DNA of 19,021 nt, taken from positions 1-19,021 of the forward strand of contig JAQTMA010000062.1 of the NCBI GenBank assembly GCA_028714615.1, read 5' to 3'. Each line of letters opens with the position of its first letter. The stretch's first letter is position 1. This stretch comes from Anaerolineaceae bacterium. GTDB lineage: Bacteria; Chloroflexota; Anaerolineae; Anaerolineales; Anaerolineaceae. A program made the position numbers and the translations under genes. The notes under the pieces were generated by a model. That model had not been told where the DNA came from, did not search any database, and saw nothing but the letters and a program-made list of their open reading frames with translations. Shown in pieces: positions 1 through 7,088 of the stretch.

Positions 1-128
1 CCGGCGATAACGTCAACCTGGAAGTGGAGCTGATCGTGCCGGTGGCGCTGGAACAGGGCTCCAAGTTTGCAATTCGCGAAGGCGGGCTCACCGTGGGCGC
101 CGGCGTGATTACCAAGATTCTGGACTAG
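1..128 (+). CDS. tuf: Elongation factor Tu, C-terminal fragment (5' end outside window)
   Basis: Only the last 41 codons are present, read from base 3 to a TAG at 126-128. They carry the conserved end of EF-Tu domain III, including FAIREGG and [11 protein letters not shown], which is nearly invariant in bacteria. EF-Tu is the GTPase that delivers aminoacyl-tRNA to the ribosomal A site in the cytoplasm; domain III contacts the tRNA T-stem and EF-Ts. The gene ends 10 bases before rpsJ, whose Shine-Dalgarno overlaps the tuf stop codon, so tuf and rpsJ are probably co-transcribed. This tuf-rpsJ junction is the common boundary of the str and S10 operons. The GTP-binding domain cannot be judged from here. 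Confidence 0.96.
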   Translation, partial: GDNVNLEVELIVPVALEQGSKFAIREGGLTVGAGVITKILD

Positions 129-138
129 GTGAATTCTT

Positions 139-447
139 ATGGCAAAGCAAAAGATACGCATCCGTTTAAAAGCTTACGATCACCGCGTCCTGGACCAATC
201 GGCCAAGCGGATCGTAGAAACTGCCGAGCGCAGTGGCGCGCAAGTGGTGGGACCGGTACCTCTCCCCACCAAGATCGAACGCTTCACCGTACGCCGGTCA
301 GCTTTCATCGATAAGGATAGCCACGAACACTTTGAGATCCGGACGCACAACCGGCTGATTGATGTTCTGGATCCGGATTCAAAAACGATTGACATGCTCA
401 TGCGGTTGAATTTGCCCGCCGGCGTCGATATCGAAATCAAGATCTAA
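139..447 (+). CDS. rpsJ: 30S ribosomal protein S10 (NusE)
   Basis: The 102-residue product has the usual S10 length and the family signature, with [18 protein letters not shown] at the N-terminus and [11 protein letters not shown] plus [12 protein letters not shown] in the middle. S10 sits in the 30S head and also acts as NusE, the NusG/NusB partner in antitermination and transcription-translation coupling. The ATG at 139 has an AGGTG Shine-Dalgarno in the end of tuf, 7 bases upstream. Normally rplC follows closely. Here a 246-bp gap with its own promoter-like sequence intervenes, so rpsJ looks attached to the tuf transcript and may be expressed partly apart from the rest of the S10 operon. 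Confidence 0.98.
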   Translation: MAKQKIRIRLKAYDHRVLDQSAKRIVETAERSGAQVVGPVPLPTKIERFTVRRSAFIDKDSHEHFEIRTHNRLIDVLDPDSKTIDMLMRLNLPAGVDIEIKI

Positions 448-469
448 AGCAATTGTAAACTTCTATTCC

Positions 470-490
470 CTGTTCGATCCTGGGGAACAG
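470..490. promoter_or_regulatory. Dyad CTGTTC-N9-GAACAG at the -35/spacer of a putative promoter
   Basis: The perfect 6-bp inverted repeat CTGTTC (470-475) and GAACAG (485-490) lies immediately upstream of a TATAAT box at 494-499 and covers the expected -35 position and half of the spacer. The -35 itself is poor (TGTTCG at 471-476 with a 17-base spacer matches TTGACA at only 2 of 6 positions), which would fit an operator or activator site. It could instead be an RNA hairpin in read-through transcripts from tuf-rpsJ. It has no T-run, so it is not a convincing intrinsic terminator. No regulator can be named. Confidence 0.35.
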
Positions 491-499
491 AGGTATAAT
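471..499 (+). promoter_or_regulatory. Putative promoter for rplC and downstream genes (perfect TATAAT)
   Basis: A consensus -10 box TATAAT is at 494-499, in a 246-bp gap that lacks any gene. The -35 region is weak, so recognition would rely on the -10 box or an extra factor. Transcription would start near 506 and give a leader of about 188 bases before the rplC start. The position matches a large spacing change in an otherwise tightly packed operon, which supports a real promoter. It has not been shown to be active. Confidence 0.5.
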
Positions 500-505
500 A
501 ATCCG

Positions 506-693
506 GTTTTGGATTGGTCTTCGGGAAAGATCGAGCCGGTCCAACACAGGTAGTACAAGAACGGCACTGTTCGCAGCCTTAAAACAATGTGTGCTACGGC
601 AAGCCGGTTGACTGTACTGCGGTCGGAGATGATGCAGCCAAGCCCAGGCTGACAGTCTCGTCAATACATAATCTTCTAAAAGGAGAATATCGG
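506..693 (+). promoter_or_regulatory. Untranslated leader upstream of rplC with nested hairpins
   Basis: No credible gene is found here. Visible folds are GGTCTT (516-521) with AAGATC (527-532) around a five-base loop, and a two-tier element in which GACTGT (610-615) pairs with ACAGTC (652-657) and encloses CAGCC (635-639) paired with GGCTG (647-651). The inner hairpin abuts the outer 3' arm, so the helices could stack. The rplC Shine-Dalgarno AAAGGAGAA (678-686) lies 20 bases further on. In several bacteria the S10 operon is controlled by a leader bound by L4, so an autogenous ribosomal-protein leader is possible. That role is inference, and no known leader family is recognised. Confidence 0.4.
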
Positions 694-1326
694 ATGTTGA
701 AAGGGCTCATTGGGAAGAAAATCGGCATGACCCAGATTTTCGATGAAGCAGGTGTTGCCATTCCGGTAACGATCGTCGAAGCTGGGCCTTGCTATGTTAC
801 CCAGGTTTGCACCGTTGAGAGCGAAGGCTACTCCGCAGTGCAATTGGGATTCCAGGAAGTTAAACCCAAGCGTTTGGCAGGTGGGGAATTAGGCCATCTG
901 AAGCGAAACAATCTACCTCCGCTGAAGTACCTGCGCGAATTCCGCGCGAAGGCCGTCGAGCTTAAACAGGGCGACAAAGTGACCGTCGATCAAGCTTTCA
1001 CGGTGGGAGATCGCGTCGATGTGATCGGCACGAGCAAGGGGAAAGGCTTCCAGGGCGGCGTTAAACGCTATCATTTCAGAGGCGGCCCAGCAACGCATGG
1101 CCAGTCTGATCGCGAGCGTGGACCTGGTTCGCGTGGTTCCGGGACCACACCGGGGCGTGTATTCAAGGGCGCTCGGGGTCCGGGTCACATGGGCGATGAC
1201 CGTGTCACCGCGCAGAACCTGAAAGTTGTCCTCGTCGATGGTGAGCGTAACCTGCTCGGCATCCGGGGCGCAGTCCCCGGCGGCAAAGGTGGACTGCTGC
1301 TGATCAAGGAAGCGCGGAAGCAGTAG
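694..1326 (+). CDS. rplC: 50S ribosomal protein L3
   Basis: The 210-residue product begins MLKGLIGKKIGMTQIFDEAG, the standard L3 opening. It carries the long loop that reaches toward the peptidyl transferase centre, with GGPATHGQSD and TTPGRVFKGARGPGHMG in the middle. L3 is an early-assembling 50S protein. The ATG at 694 was chosen because AAAGGAGAA lies just upstream and homology starts there. The same frame stays open upstream to 589, but that part has no L3 similarity and would lie in the leader. rplC starts the main block of the S10 operon, with rplD following after 43 bases. Confidence 0.98.
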   Translation: MLKGLIGKKIGMTQIFDEAGVAIPVTIVEAGPCYVTQVCTVESEGYSAVQLGFQEVKPKRLAGGELGHLKRNNLPPLKYLREFRAKAVELKQGDKVTVDQAFTVGDRVDVIGTSKGKGFQGGVKRYHFRGGPATHGQSDRERGPGSRGSGTTPGRVFKGARGPGHMGDDRVTAQNLKVVLVDGERNLLGIRGAVPGGKGGLLLIKEARKQ

Positions 1327-1369
1327 GCGGCTGTAGGATAACCGTTTACGATATGGGAGTGAAGTGACT

Positions 1370-1999
1370 ATGGAAGTAAACGTCTTCAATATGGAAGGCC
1401 AGAAGGTCCGCACGATCGAACTACCTGCTGAGATCTTTGAAGCCCCGATCAACATCGATTTGATGCACCAGGCGTACCAACGCCAAATGGCGAATGCACG
1501 CCTGGGAACGCACGATACCAAAACCCGGAGTGAAGTATCCGGCGGCGGCCGCAAGCCATGGCGCCAAAAGGGTACTGGACGCGCCCGCCAGGGATCCAGC
1601 CGTTCACCAATCTGGAGAGGCGGCGGAAATGCACACTCACCGCACCCGCGCTCTTACGAGCAGCAGATGCCTCGTCAAATGCGCCGGGCAGCCTTGCGCT
1701 CCGCGCTCTCGGCTAAGGCCCAGGATGCCGGAATTGTAGTTCTGGATGAGCTCGTGCTGGGCGAAGCCAAGACCCGGATGATGGCCCACGCCCTAAACGT
1801 ACTGGTCGGCGACTCCAGCGCGCTAATTTTGTTGCCTGAAAACGGCAGTAATTATGAGAGCGTAATCCGCTCGACAAACAACCTGCCTGACGCTAAAACG
1901 CTTTTGGCCGGCTATATCAACATCCGCGATGTACTGGGTTTTGATAAGCTAGTTATGCCGGTACAGGCACTCGATATCCTGGCAGCGAATCTGGGATAG
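1370..1999 (+). CDS. rplD: 50S ribosomal protein L4
   Basis: The product is 209 residues if translation starts at ATG 1370 (MEVNVFNMEGQKV). A GTG six bases upstream, in frame at 1364, is an alternative, but the GGAG at 1356-1359 spaces better with the ATG. The L4 signature is clear: GGGRKPWRQKGTGRARQGS followed by RSPIWRGGG, the extended loop that lines the peptide exit tunnel, and then MRRAALRSALSAKA. In enterobacteria L4 also represses its own operon through the S10 leader. The structured leader before rplC makes an analogous role conceivable here, though nothing in the protein proves it. rplW follows after 12 bases with a strong GGAGG. Confidence 0.98.
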   Translation: MEVNVFNMEGQKVRTIELPAEIFEAPINIDLMHQAYQRQMANARLGTHDTKTRSEVSGGGRKPWRQKGTGRARQGSSRSPIWRGGGNAHSPHPRSYEQQMPRQMRRAALRSALSAKAQDAGIVVLDELVLGEAKTRMMAHALNVLVGDSSALILLPENGSNYESVIRSTNNLPDAKTLLAGYINIRDVLGFDKLVMPVQALDILAANLG

Positions 2000-2011
2000 G
2001 TTGGAGGAATA

Positions 2012-2314
2012 ATGACCACACTATTTGAAGTTCTCCGCCGCCCGCTAGTGACCGAAAAATCGAACTACCAGGTCAATAATCTGCACCAGTACGTGTTTGA
2101 AGTTGCGCCGGGCGCTTCCAAGACGCAAGTAAAAGACGCAGTTGAGACCATTTTCAACGTAACGGTATTGCGGGTGAATGTATTGAATGCACCAGCCAAG
2201 CGGACACGCCGAGCGCGCAGCCGCCGGCTGATGGTTCGTGACAGCGGTTACCGGAAGGCCATTGTAACCTTGGCGCCCGAGGACCGAATCCCGATATTTG
2301 AAGGGGTAGAGTAA
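2012..2314 (+). CDS. rplW: 50S ribosomal protein L23
   Basis: The 100-residue protein matches L23 in length and in its key segments: [12 protein letters not shown] near the N-terminus, [19 protein letters not shown], and the extended basic loop [11 protein letters not shown]23 sits beside the exit of the peptide tunnel and is the docking site for trigger factor and SRP. It binds domain III of 23S rRNA. The start at 2012 follows GGAGGAATA at ideal spacing. The TAA stop shares its last base with the rplB ATG (TAATG at 2312-2316), so L2 is probably translated by coupled re-initiation. Confidence 0.98.
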   Translation: MTTLFEVLRRPLVTEKSNYQVNNLHQYVFEVAPGASKTQVKDAVETIFNVTVLRVNVLNAPAKRTRRARSRRLMVRDSGYRKAIVTLAPEDRIPIFEGVE

Positions 2315-3150
2315 TGGCCGTCAAGATCTACAAACCGGTGACTCCCGGCATGCGTGGCATGACCGGTAATACTTTCGAAGAGATCACTAAGTCCTCGCCC
2401 GAGCGGGCTTTAACCAAGCCGCTGCGCAAACAAGGCGGGCGCAACTCATACGGTCGCGTAACCGTGCGCCATCGGGGCGGTGGAGCACGCCGCGCCATCC
2501 GGGTGGTGGATTTCAAACGAGACAAACGCGATATTCCTGCCCGCGTGGCTGCCATCGAGTACGATCCCAACCGGACTGCTCGTTTGGCATTGTTATTCTA
2601 CGCGGATGGCGACAAGCGCTATATCATTGCGCCCTTGGGTTTGCGCGTAGATGACACGGTGATCACGGGCGCTACGGCTGAAATTCGTCCGGGGAACAAT
2701 CTCCCCCTGGCGAGCATCCCGGTAGGCACCTTGATCCACAACGTTGAGATGAAGGAAGGCCGCGGCGGCCAGATGGTACGTTCGGCGGGTGGAGCTGCAC
2801 AGGTGCTGGCAAAAGAAGGCGATTACGCCCAGGTGCGCTTGCCCTCCGGCGAAGTCCGCCTGGTCCGCCAGGCTTGCTTTGCCACGATCGGCCAGGTGGG
2901 TAACCTGGATCACGGGAACGTAAAACTGGGCAAGGCAGGACGCAAACGGCACATGGGAATCCGCCCAACCGTGCGCGGCTCCGCCATGAGCCCGCGCGAC
3001 CATCCGCACGGGGGGGGTGAAGGCCGCCAGCCCATCGGTATGCCCGGGCCGAAAAGCCCCTGGGGAAAACCGACGCTCGGTTATAAGACTCGGCGCAATA
3101 AGAAATCAGACCAGTACATCTTGCGCCACCGCAGCAAGGGTACCCGCTAG
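2314..3150 (+). CDS. rplB: 50S ribosomal protein L2
   Basis: The 278-residue product has the full L2 layout: an N-terminal segment with [19 protein letters not shown] (about 39-57), an OB-like central domain, an SH3-like domain with [16 protein letters not shown] (about 195-210), and the C-terminal loop with [13 protein letters not shown] (230-242). His230 occupies the place of the histidine near the peptidyl transferase centre (E. coli His229). L2 is needed for subunit association and tRNA binding. The gene overlaps rplW by one base. An eight-G run at 3010-3017 encodes part of the HGGGEG loop in the correct frame. Confidence 0.98.
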   Translation: MAVKIYKPVTPGMRGMTGNTFEEITKSSPERALTKPLRKQGGRNSYGRVTVRHRGGGARRAIRVVDFKRDKRDIPARVAAIEYDPNRTARLALLFYADGDKRYIIAPLGLRVDDTVITGATAEIRPGNNLPLASIPVGTLIHNVEMKEGRGGQMVRSAGGAAQVLAKEGDYAQVRLPSGEVRLVRQACFATIGQVGNLDHGNVKLGKAGRKRHMGIRPTVRGSAMSPRDHPHGGGEGRQPIGMPGPKSPWGKPTLGYKTRRNKKSDQYILRHRSKGTR

Positions 3151-3193
3151 TCTATAAGCGAACGGTTTATCAGCGAGAAAGAAGGACGAGAAC

Positions 3194-3478
3194 ATGTCAC
3201 GATCGCTCAAGAAGGGGCCCTACATTGCCCCAAAACTTTTGAAGAAAATTGAAGCCATGAACACACGCGGCGAGAAAAAGGTCATCCGCACCTGGAGCCG
3301 TGATAGCACCATCTTCCCGCAGATGGTCGGCCACACCGTGGCTGTGCACGATGGCCACCGCCACGTGCCGATTTACGTCACCGAAAACATGGTGGGTCAC
3401 CGGTTAGGCGAATTCGCACCGACCCGTCACTTCCGCGGCCACCTGGCCGAGAAATCCTCTTCGGCGAAAGGGAAGTAG
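3194..3478 (+). CDS. rpsS: 30S ribosomal protein S19
   Basis: The 94-residue protein starts [11 protein letters not shown] and contains [33 protein letters not shown] and the basic C-terminal tail, all diagnostic of S19. S19 lies in the 30S head, pairs with S13 and contacts the A-site region of the decoding side. The ATG at 3194 has AAGGA about 9 bases upstream (3182-3186). The gap from rplB is 43 bases with only a weak AT-rich fold. rplV begins 3 bases after the stop. Confidence 0.98.
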   Translation: MSRSLKKGPYIAPKLLKKIEAMNTRGEKKVIRTWSRDSTIFPQMVGHTVAVHDGHRHVPIYVTENMVGHRLGEFAPTRHFRGHLAEKSSSAKGK

Positions 3479-3481
3479 ACC

Positions 3482-3823
3482 ATGGCAACGGATATCCGCG
3501 CTGAAGCGCGTTTTATATCGATTTCTGCCCAGAAGGTTCGCCGGGTAGTCGACCTGATCCGCGGTAAGCCAGCCGTCGATGCACTCAATACCCTCCGGTT
3601 CACTGTCATCGGCGCTGCCCATCCTGTATCGAAGGTGCTCGCCTCGGCGATGGCCAATGCCGAAGAGAATTTCGGAGTCAGCCGTGACGACCTGGTTGTG
3701 TACCGCATATTTGCAGACGAAGCTCCCACCCGTAAGTGGCGTCGATTTGGCGCCCGCGGTCGTTTCAAGCCATTGCTGCGTCGGGCTTCGCATATCACGG
3801 TGATCCTGCGCGAGCGGGAATAA
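3482..3823 (+). CDS. rplV: 50S ribosomal protein L22
   Basis: The 113-residue protein follows the L22 pattern: FISISAQKVRRVVDLIRGK at the N-terminus, SAMANAEENF in the central helix, and a beta-hairpin region with RKWRRFGARGRFKP that lines the nascent-peptide tunnel opposite L4. The end SHITVILRERE is typical. Mutations in the L22 hairpin give macrolide resistance in other bacteria; nothing unusual is apparent in this loop. The gene starts 3 bases after rpsS, using GGGAAG in the end of rpsS as ribosome binding site. Confidence 0.98.
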   Translation: MATDIRAEARFISISAQKVRRVVDLIRGKPAVDALNTLRFTVIGAAHPVSKVLASAMANAEENFGVSRDDLVVYRIFADEAPTRKWRRFGARGRFKPLLRRASHITVILRERE

Positions 3824-3854
3824 GCACCGTTTTGAACCGCACTGGGGCGTGGGA

Positions 3855-3881
3855 GTGTTCCGGCCAGTACGGAAAAGACAC
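3855..3881 (+). promoter_or_regulatory. Hairpin immediately upstream of the rpsC ribosome binding site
   Basis: TTCCG (3858-3862) pairs with CGGAA (3870-3874) around a seven-base loop, and GTG (3855-3857) can extend the stem to CAC (3879-3881) with a four-base bulge. The stem ends just before the rpsC Shine-Dalgarno AGGAG (3883-3887). It occupies most of the 69-bp rplV-rpsC gap, which is long for this operon. It could tune access to the ribosome binding site or mark an RNase cut. Function is inferred. Confidence 0.35.
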
Positions 3882-3892
3882 CAGGAGAGATT

Positions 3893-4570
3893 ATGGGTCG
3901 TAAAGTTCATCCGATTGGATTTCGCCTCAATATCAACCAACCATGGCTAGGACGTTGGTACGCTGAAGGCCAGGAATATACCCAACAGCTTCAGCAAGAT
4001 TTCGCCATCCGTGGCTTGATTCAAAATGAAGCTGCCAAGGCTGGCGTCTCTCGCATCGAGATCGAGCGTTTCCCAGGCAAGGTGAAGGTCGTGGTGCATA
4101 CTGCCAAGCCAGGCATCTTGATCGGGCGCAAAGGCGAAAGCGTCAAGAAAATGCGCCAGGGATTGGAAACATTGACCGGCAAGAAGATCGATCTCGAGAT
4201 CAAAGAGATCAAGAATCCAGACATGGATGCTTACCTGGTTGCGCAAAACATAGCCGGTCAGATGGAACGACGGGTGAGCTACCGGCGTGCGATGAAACGC
4301 GCCCTCCAGCAGGCTATTCGCCAGGGCGCCAAAGGCATCAAGGTGGAAGTGGCCGGCCGGCTGAGCGGCGCCGAAATGGCGCGCAGCGTCTGGCTGCGAG
4401 AAGGTCGCGTACCGCTGCAGACTTTGCGTGCGGATATTGATTTTGCGCGCGCAGAAGCCCTGACGACCTATGGACGGATCGGGGTCAAAGTCTGGGTTTA
4501 TAAAGGCAATGTGATCCCCGAGGTGGAAGAGCGAGTCGAGGCCACCGAGGGTGTCTACGTCAGCGAGTAA
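3893..4570 (+). CDS. rpsC: 30S ribosomal protein S3
   Basis: The 225-residue protein begins MGRKVHPIGFRLNI. It has a type II KH domain with the GRKG loop at residues 78-81, and the S3 C-terminal domain with EGRVPLQTLRADIDFA and GVKVWVYKG. S3 lies at the mRNA entry channel of the 30S head and contributes to helicase activity on incoming mRNA. The AGGAG Shine-Dalgarno is 5 bases before the ATG. Upstream is a 69-bp gap holding a hairpin, and downstream a 91-bp gap holding a nested hairpin. S3 is therefore flanked by the widest spacers within this part of the operon. Confidence 0.98.
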   Translation: MGRKVHPIGFRLNINQPWLGRWYAEGQEYTQQLQQDFAIRGLIQNEAAKAGVSRIEIERFPGKVKVVVHTAKPGILIGRKGESVKKMRQGLETLTGKKIDLEIKEIKNPDMDAYLVAQNIAGQMERRVSYRRAMKRALQQAIRQGAKGIKVEVAGRLSGAEMARSVWLREGRVPLQTLRADIDFARAEALTTYGRIGVKVWVYKGNVIPEVEERVEATEGVYVSE

Positions 4571-4608
4571 GTTATTCACCGGGGCAATACCCTGGCGATG
4601 AATATGGG

Positions 4609-4646
4609 TCCCGCCGCGATAGCAGGACTATCCCTGACAAGCGGGA
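4609..4646 (+). promoter_or_regulatory. Nested hairpin abutting the rplP ribosome binding site
   Basis: TCCCGC (4609-4614) pairs with GCGGGA (4641-4646), enclosing GATAG (4618-4622) paired with CTATC (4628-4632) around a five-base loop. The 3' arm of the outer stem runs straight into the purine-rich GAAGAGG (4647-4653) that serves rplP. Folding would therefore sit against, and might partly mask, the ribosome binding site. The structure fills the 3' half of the 91-bp rpsC-rplP gap. A role in setting L16 synthesis, or in mRNA processing, is inference. Confidence 0.4.
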
Positions 4647-4661
4647 GAAGAGGTGTGTTGT

Positions 4662-5090
4662 ATGTTGATGCCAAAGCGCGTTAAATGGCGCAAGCAGATG
4701 CGCGGACGGATGCGTGGGAAAGCCCTGCGCGGAGCAGAAATTAGCTTCGGCGAGTGGGGTTTGCAAGCGCTCGAGCCAGGTTGGGTGACCGCCCGGCAAA
4801 TCGAAGCAGCCCGCCGGACCATCGTTCACTCGATGAAGCGCCGTGGAAAAGTATGGATCCGAATTTTCCCGGATAAACCTTACACCCACCGCCCACCTGA
4901 GACCCGCATGGGAAAAGGGAAGGGCAACGTGGAGTACTGGGTTGCTGTGGTAAAGCCTGGTCGGATTATGTTCGAAGTGGGTGGCTTACCTGAAGATATC
5001 GCCTTGGAAGCACTGCACCAGGCAACTTACAAATTCTCCATCCGGACGAAGGTTGTATCCCGGCATGAGGGTGCAGGAGAGGCGTCATGA
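4662..5090 (+). CDS. rplP: 50S ribosomal protein L16
   Basis: The 142-residue product starts [19 protein letters not shown], a standard L16 opening, and contains the conserved [18 protein letters not shown] and a helix with [13 protein letters not shown]16 binds near the A-site elbow of the 50S and is a late-assembly protein. I chose ATG 4662 because it matches the family start and lies 8 bases after AGAGG; the frame also opens at GTG 4653, which would add MCC without family support. The stop TGA overlaps the rpmC ATG (ATGA at 5087-5090), indicating coupled translation. Confidence 0.97.
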   Translation: MLMPKRVKWRKQMRGRMRGKALRGAEISFGEWGLQALEPGWVTARQIEAARRTIVHSMKRRGKVWIRIFPDKPYTHRPPETRMGKGKGNVEYWVAVVKPGRIMFEVGGLPEDIALEALHQATYKFSIRTKVVSRHEGAGEAS

Positions 5091-5299
5091 ATTCGACAGA
5101 GATACGTGTTTTATCAACGGATGAAATTCGCAGCAAGCTGTCAGATACCCGCAATGAGATGATGAACCTGCGTTTTCAGGTCGTCACCGGGCAGCTTACC
5201 GATACCAGCCGTTTGCGCGTTACCCGCCGCGAGGTGGCTCGACTAGAAACCATCCTGACCGAGCGCCTGCTGGCACAATCGACGGAAGGTGAAGCATGA
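5087..5299 (+). CDS. rpmC: 50S ribosomal protein L29
   Basis: The 70-residue product is two predicted helices typical of L29: [23 protein letters not shown] followed by a basic segment with [19 protein letters not shown]29 sits beside L23 at the exit of the peptide tunnel and helps dock trigger factor and SRP. The gene overlaps the ends of both neighbours by four bases (ATGA with rplP and ATGA with rpsQ), so rplP-rpmC-rpsQ form a translationally coupled trio. Homology begins a few residues in, which is normal for this variable N-terminus. Confidence 0.96.
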   Translation: MNSTEIRVLSTDEIRSKLSDTRNEMMNLRFQVVTGQLTDTSRLRVTRREVARLETILTERLLAQSTEGEA

Positions 5300-5592
5300 A
5301 CGAGCGTCGTCGTCTAACCGGCGTTGTGAAAAGCAACAAAATGATGAAGACCGTGGTCGTAGAGATCACCCGGACCTACCGCCATCCGCTGTATAAGAAG
5401 GTCGTGCATTCCAGCCAAAGTTTAAAAGCGCATGATGAGCTGAATTGCCAGATCGGGGATCAAGTTCAGATCGTAGAAAGTCGCCCGTTATCGCGTGAAA
5501 AGCGATGGGTGGTTGAAACGATTATCAAGCACGACCGTGTTGCGGAAGCGGAAGCAGAAGCAGAAGCGGAACAAGCTGAGACGGGAGAATAA
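5296..5592 (+). CDS. rpsQ: 30S ribosomal protein S17 with acidic Ala-Glu tail
   Basis: Residues 1-80 are a standard S17 OB-fold: [20 protein letters not shown], then [22 protein letters not shown] and [16 protein letters not shown]17 is a primary 16S rRNA-binding protein of the 30S body. The product is 98 residues, somewhat longer than the usual 80-90, because of a C-terminal tail with five Ala-Glu repeats and further acidic residues. This tail is opposite in charge to the RNA-binding body. It is encoded by a hexanucleotide repeat, described separately. The start overlaps rpmC, and rplN begins 3 bases after the stop. Confidence 0.97.
   Translation: MNERRRLTGVVKSNKMMKTVVVEITRTYRHPLYKKVVHSSQSLKAHDELNCQIGDQVQIVESRPLSREKRWVVETIIKHDRVAEAEAEAEAEQAETGE
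5542..5571 (+). repeat. Tandem hexanucleotide repeat (GCRGAA x5) inside rpsQ
   Basis: Five consecutive in-frame copies of GCGGAA or GCAGAA encode Ala-Glu repeats in the S17 tail. The unit is a multiple of three, so slippage would change tail length without breaking the frame. The third and fourth units have A instead of G at position 3 (a synonymous change), which suggests the array is not brand new. Confidence 0.9.
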
Positions 5593-5595
5593 CCC

Positions 5596-5967
5596 ATGAT
5601 CCAGCAGGAATCCCGTTTACGAGTAGCCGATAACACTGGGGCGCGCGAGCTCCTGGTTATCCATGTGATGGGTGGATCTACCCGCCATTATGGCGCGGTC
5701 GGCGATGTGGTGGTAGCGACGGTTAAATCGGCTGCCCCGCAGGGCACTGTCAAAAAGAGCGAGGTTGTGAAGGCTGTCATTGTTCGCTGCGCCAAGGAAT
5801 GGCGGCGCGAGGATGGCTCCATCATCCGCTTCGATGATAATGCCGCCGTGATCCTGGATACCGATGGCCAGAATCCGCGGGGCACCCGTATTTTTGGCCC
5901 CGTGGCGCGCGAGCTCCGTGAAAAAGGGTATATGAAGATAATCTCACTGGCCCCGGAAGTTCTCTAG
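5596..5967 (+). CDS. rplN: 50S ribosomal protein L14
   Basis: The 123-residue product begins [19 protein letters not shown] and contains [30 protein letters not shown] across the body and [20 protein letters not shown] near the end, all hallmarks of L14. L14 lies on the 50S interface, contacts 16S helix 14 in the 70S, and is the target of RsfS silencing in other bacteria. The ATG follows GGGAG at good spacing after a 3-base gap from rpsQ. Length and motifs are ordinary. Confidence 0.98.
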   Translation: MIQQESRLRVADNTGARELLVIHVMGGSTRHYGAVGDVVVATVKSAAPQGTVKKSEVVKAVIVRCAKEWRREDGSIIRFDDNAAVILDTDGQNPRGTRIFGPVARELREKGYMKIISLAPEVL

Positions 5968-5990
5968 GGCAGCGACGAGTGGAGCGAGCT

Positions 5991-6323
5991 ATGAAAGTAA
6001 AAATTCGCAAAGGCGATTTGGTTGAGATCATCAGCGGCGAACTGGAAGACGTCGGCAAGCGTGGTGAGGTGATCAAAGTTGACCCGGAAGCCAACCGTGT
6101 GGTTGTCCAGGGCGTCAATATGCGCACCAAGCATCAACGCCAGGTTCAGGCGCAGGGACGCACGATCAAACCCGGCCTGCTCAAATTTGAAGCACCCATG
6201 GCCCTACCGAACGTGATGAAAGTGTGCCCGAAGTGCAACAAACCTACCCGGATTGCCATCCAACGCGAAAATGATAGCGTTCAGCGCGTCTGTAAGCGCT
6301 GCAAGGCGTTGATGGATGAATAG
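5991..6323 (+). CDS. rplX: 50S ribosomal protein L24, zinc-ribbon-bearing form
   Basis: The start at ATG 5991 gives MKVKIRKGDLVEIISG, the normal L24 opening with a KOW motif. An in-frame GTG at 5979 would add four residues but overlaps the GTGGAG ribosome binding site, so I prefer the ATG. The 110-residue protein keeps two CxxC pairs in its C-terminal part (Cys79/Cys82 and Cys101/Cys104), which could bind zinc as in many non-proteobacterial L24 proteins. L24 starts 50S assembly by binding the 5' end of 23S rRNA. rplE follows after 18 bases. Confidence 0.97.
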   Translation: MKVKIRKGDLVEIISGELEDVGKRGEVIKVDPEANRVVVQGVNMRTKHQRQVQAQGRTIKPGLLKFEAPMALPNVMKVCPKCNKPTRIAIQRENDSVQRVCKRCKALMDE

Positions 6324-6341
6324 GCCGTTGGGAGCACACAT

Positions 6342-6884
6342 ATGAACAAAATGAAAGAACAATATCAAGGGCTGGTCCCGGATCTGATGAAGAACCTCAC
6401 ACTGGAGAACGTAATGCAAGTTCCCCGGATTGAGAAAGTGGTTGTGAATATCGGGTTGGGCGAAGCAATGGACAATCCAAAGGCTTTGGACGCAGCCGTG
6501 GCGGACCTGACCCAGATTACCGGGCAGAAGCCGATCGTCACCATCGCGCGCAAGAGTATTGCGAACTTCAAGTTGCGCGAAGGACGTCAGATTGGCGCCA
6601 AGGTGACCCTGCGCGGTGAGCGCATGTGGGCCTTCCTCGACCGCCTGATGAACATCGTGTTGCCCCGTGTGAGAGATTTCCGTGGCGTTTCCCCAGACTC
6701 ATTCGATGGCCGTGGGAACTACACCTTGGGATTGCGCGAGCAATTGATCTTCCCCGAGATCGAGTACGATAAAATCGACAAGATCCGCGGGATGGAGATT
6801 ACGATCGTGACGACCGCCAGGAATGACGACCAGGCGCGGGCGTTGCTACAAATGCTCGGGATGCCTTTCAGGAAGGGATCGTAA
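6342..6884 (+). CDS. rplE: 50S ribosomal protein L5
   Basis: The 180-residue product has the L5 core: [18 protein letters not shown], then [43 protein letters not shown], and the C-terminal [17 protein letters not shown]5 binds 5S rRNA and contacts the P-site tRNA. GGGAG about 8 bases before ATG 6342 supports this start; a second ATG three codons later is possible. The rpsN start lies one base after the stop codon, so S14 is probably translated by coupling. Confidence 0.98.
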   Translation: MNKMKEQYQGLVPDLMKNLTLENVMQVPRIEKVVVNIGLGEAMDNPKALDAAVADLTQITGQKPIVTIARKSIANFKLREGRQIGAKVTLRGERMWAFLDRLMNIVLPRVRDFRGVSPDSFDGRGNYTLGLREQLIFPEIEYDKIDKIRGMEITIVTTARNDDQARALLQMLGMPFRKGS

Positions 6885-6885
6885 T

Positions 6886-7068
6886 ATGGCAAAGAAATGC
6901 ATGTCGTATCGTGAAATGCGGCGGAAATACCCCACCCAGGTGCGTAATCGCTGTCAGCGTTGTGGCCGCCCGCGCGGATTCATCCGCCGTTTCGGGCTGT
7001 GCCGCATCTGTTTCCGCGAGTTAGCCCTTGAAGGCAAAATTCCCGGCGTTGTCAAGTCGTCCTGGTAA
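6886..7068 (+). CDS. rpsN: 30S ribosomal protein S14, zinc-binding short form (type Z)
   Basis: The 60-residue protein is the short S14 with two CxxC pairs, Cys23/Cys26 and Cys39/Cys42, which bind zinc. The conserved flanking residues [16 protein letters not shown] are present and the end KSSW is typical. Short S14 is usual in Gram-positives, Chloroflexota, Thermus and others, while most Proteobacteria have the 100-residue zinc-free form. S14 is a late-assembling head protein near S3 and S10. The ATG at 6886 comes just after the rplE stop. An upstream in-frame start at 6823 lies inside rplE and lacks S14 similarity. Confidence 0.98.
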   Translation: MAKKCMSYREMRRKYPTQVRNRCQRCGRPRGFIRRFGLCRICFRELALEGKIPGVVKSSW

Positions 7069-7088
7069 GCCGGCCGGAGGTAGGTAGA

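Noticed and set aside
448..470. Alternative promoter with TTGTAA at 453-458
   Set aside because: The matching -10 position reads GATCCT, only 3 of 6 to consensus, and the TATAAT at 494 is too far away for this -35.
587..652. Short ATG frame of 21 codons in the rplC leader, a possible leader peptide
   Set aside because: No Shine-Dalgarno upstream, no run of regulatory codons, and its stop falls inside the hairpin region by chance.
589..693. Extended rplC start giving 35 extra residues
   Set aside because: The extra part has no L3 similarity, and the AAAGGAGAA with ATG 694 explains the start better.
913..1554. Long minus-strand frame of 213 codons across rplC/rplD, and similar long antisense frames elsewhere
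   Set aside because: They lie opposite strongly conserved ribosomal genes, have no recognisable protein motifs, and their codons follow from the complementary strand's bias.
4653..4661. GTG start for rplP three codons upstream
   Set aside because: It would overlap the likely ribosome binding site and adds residues not seen in L16.
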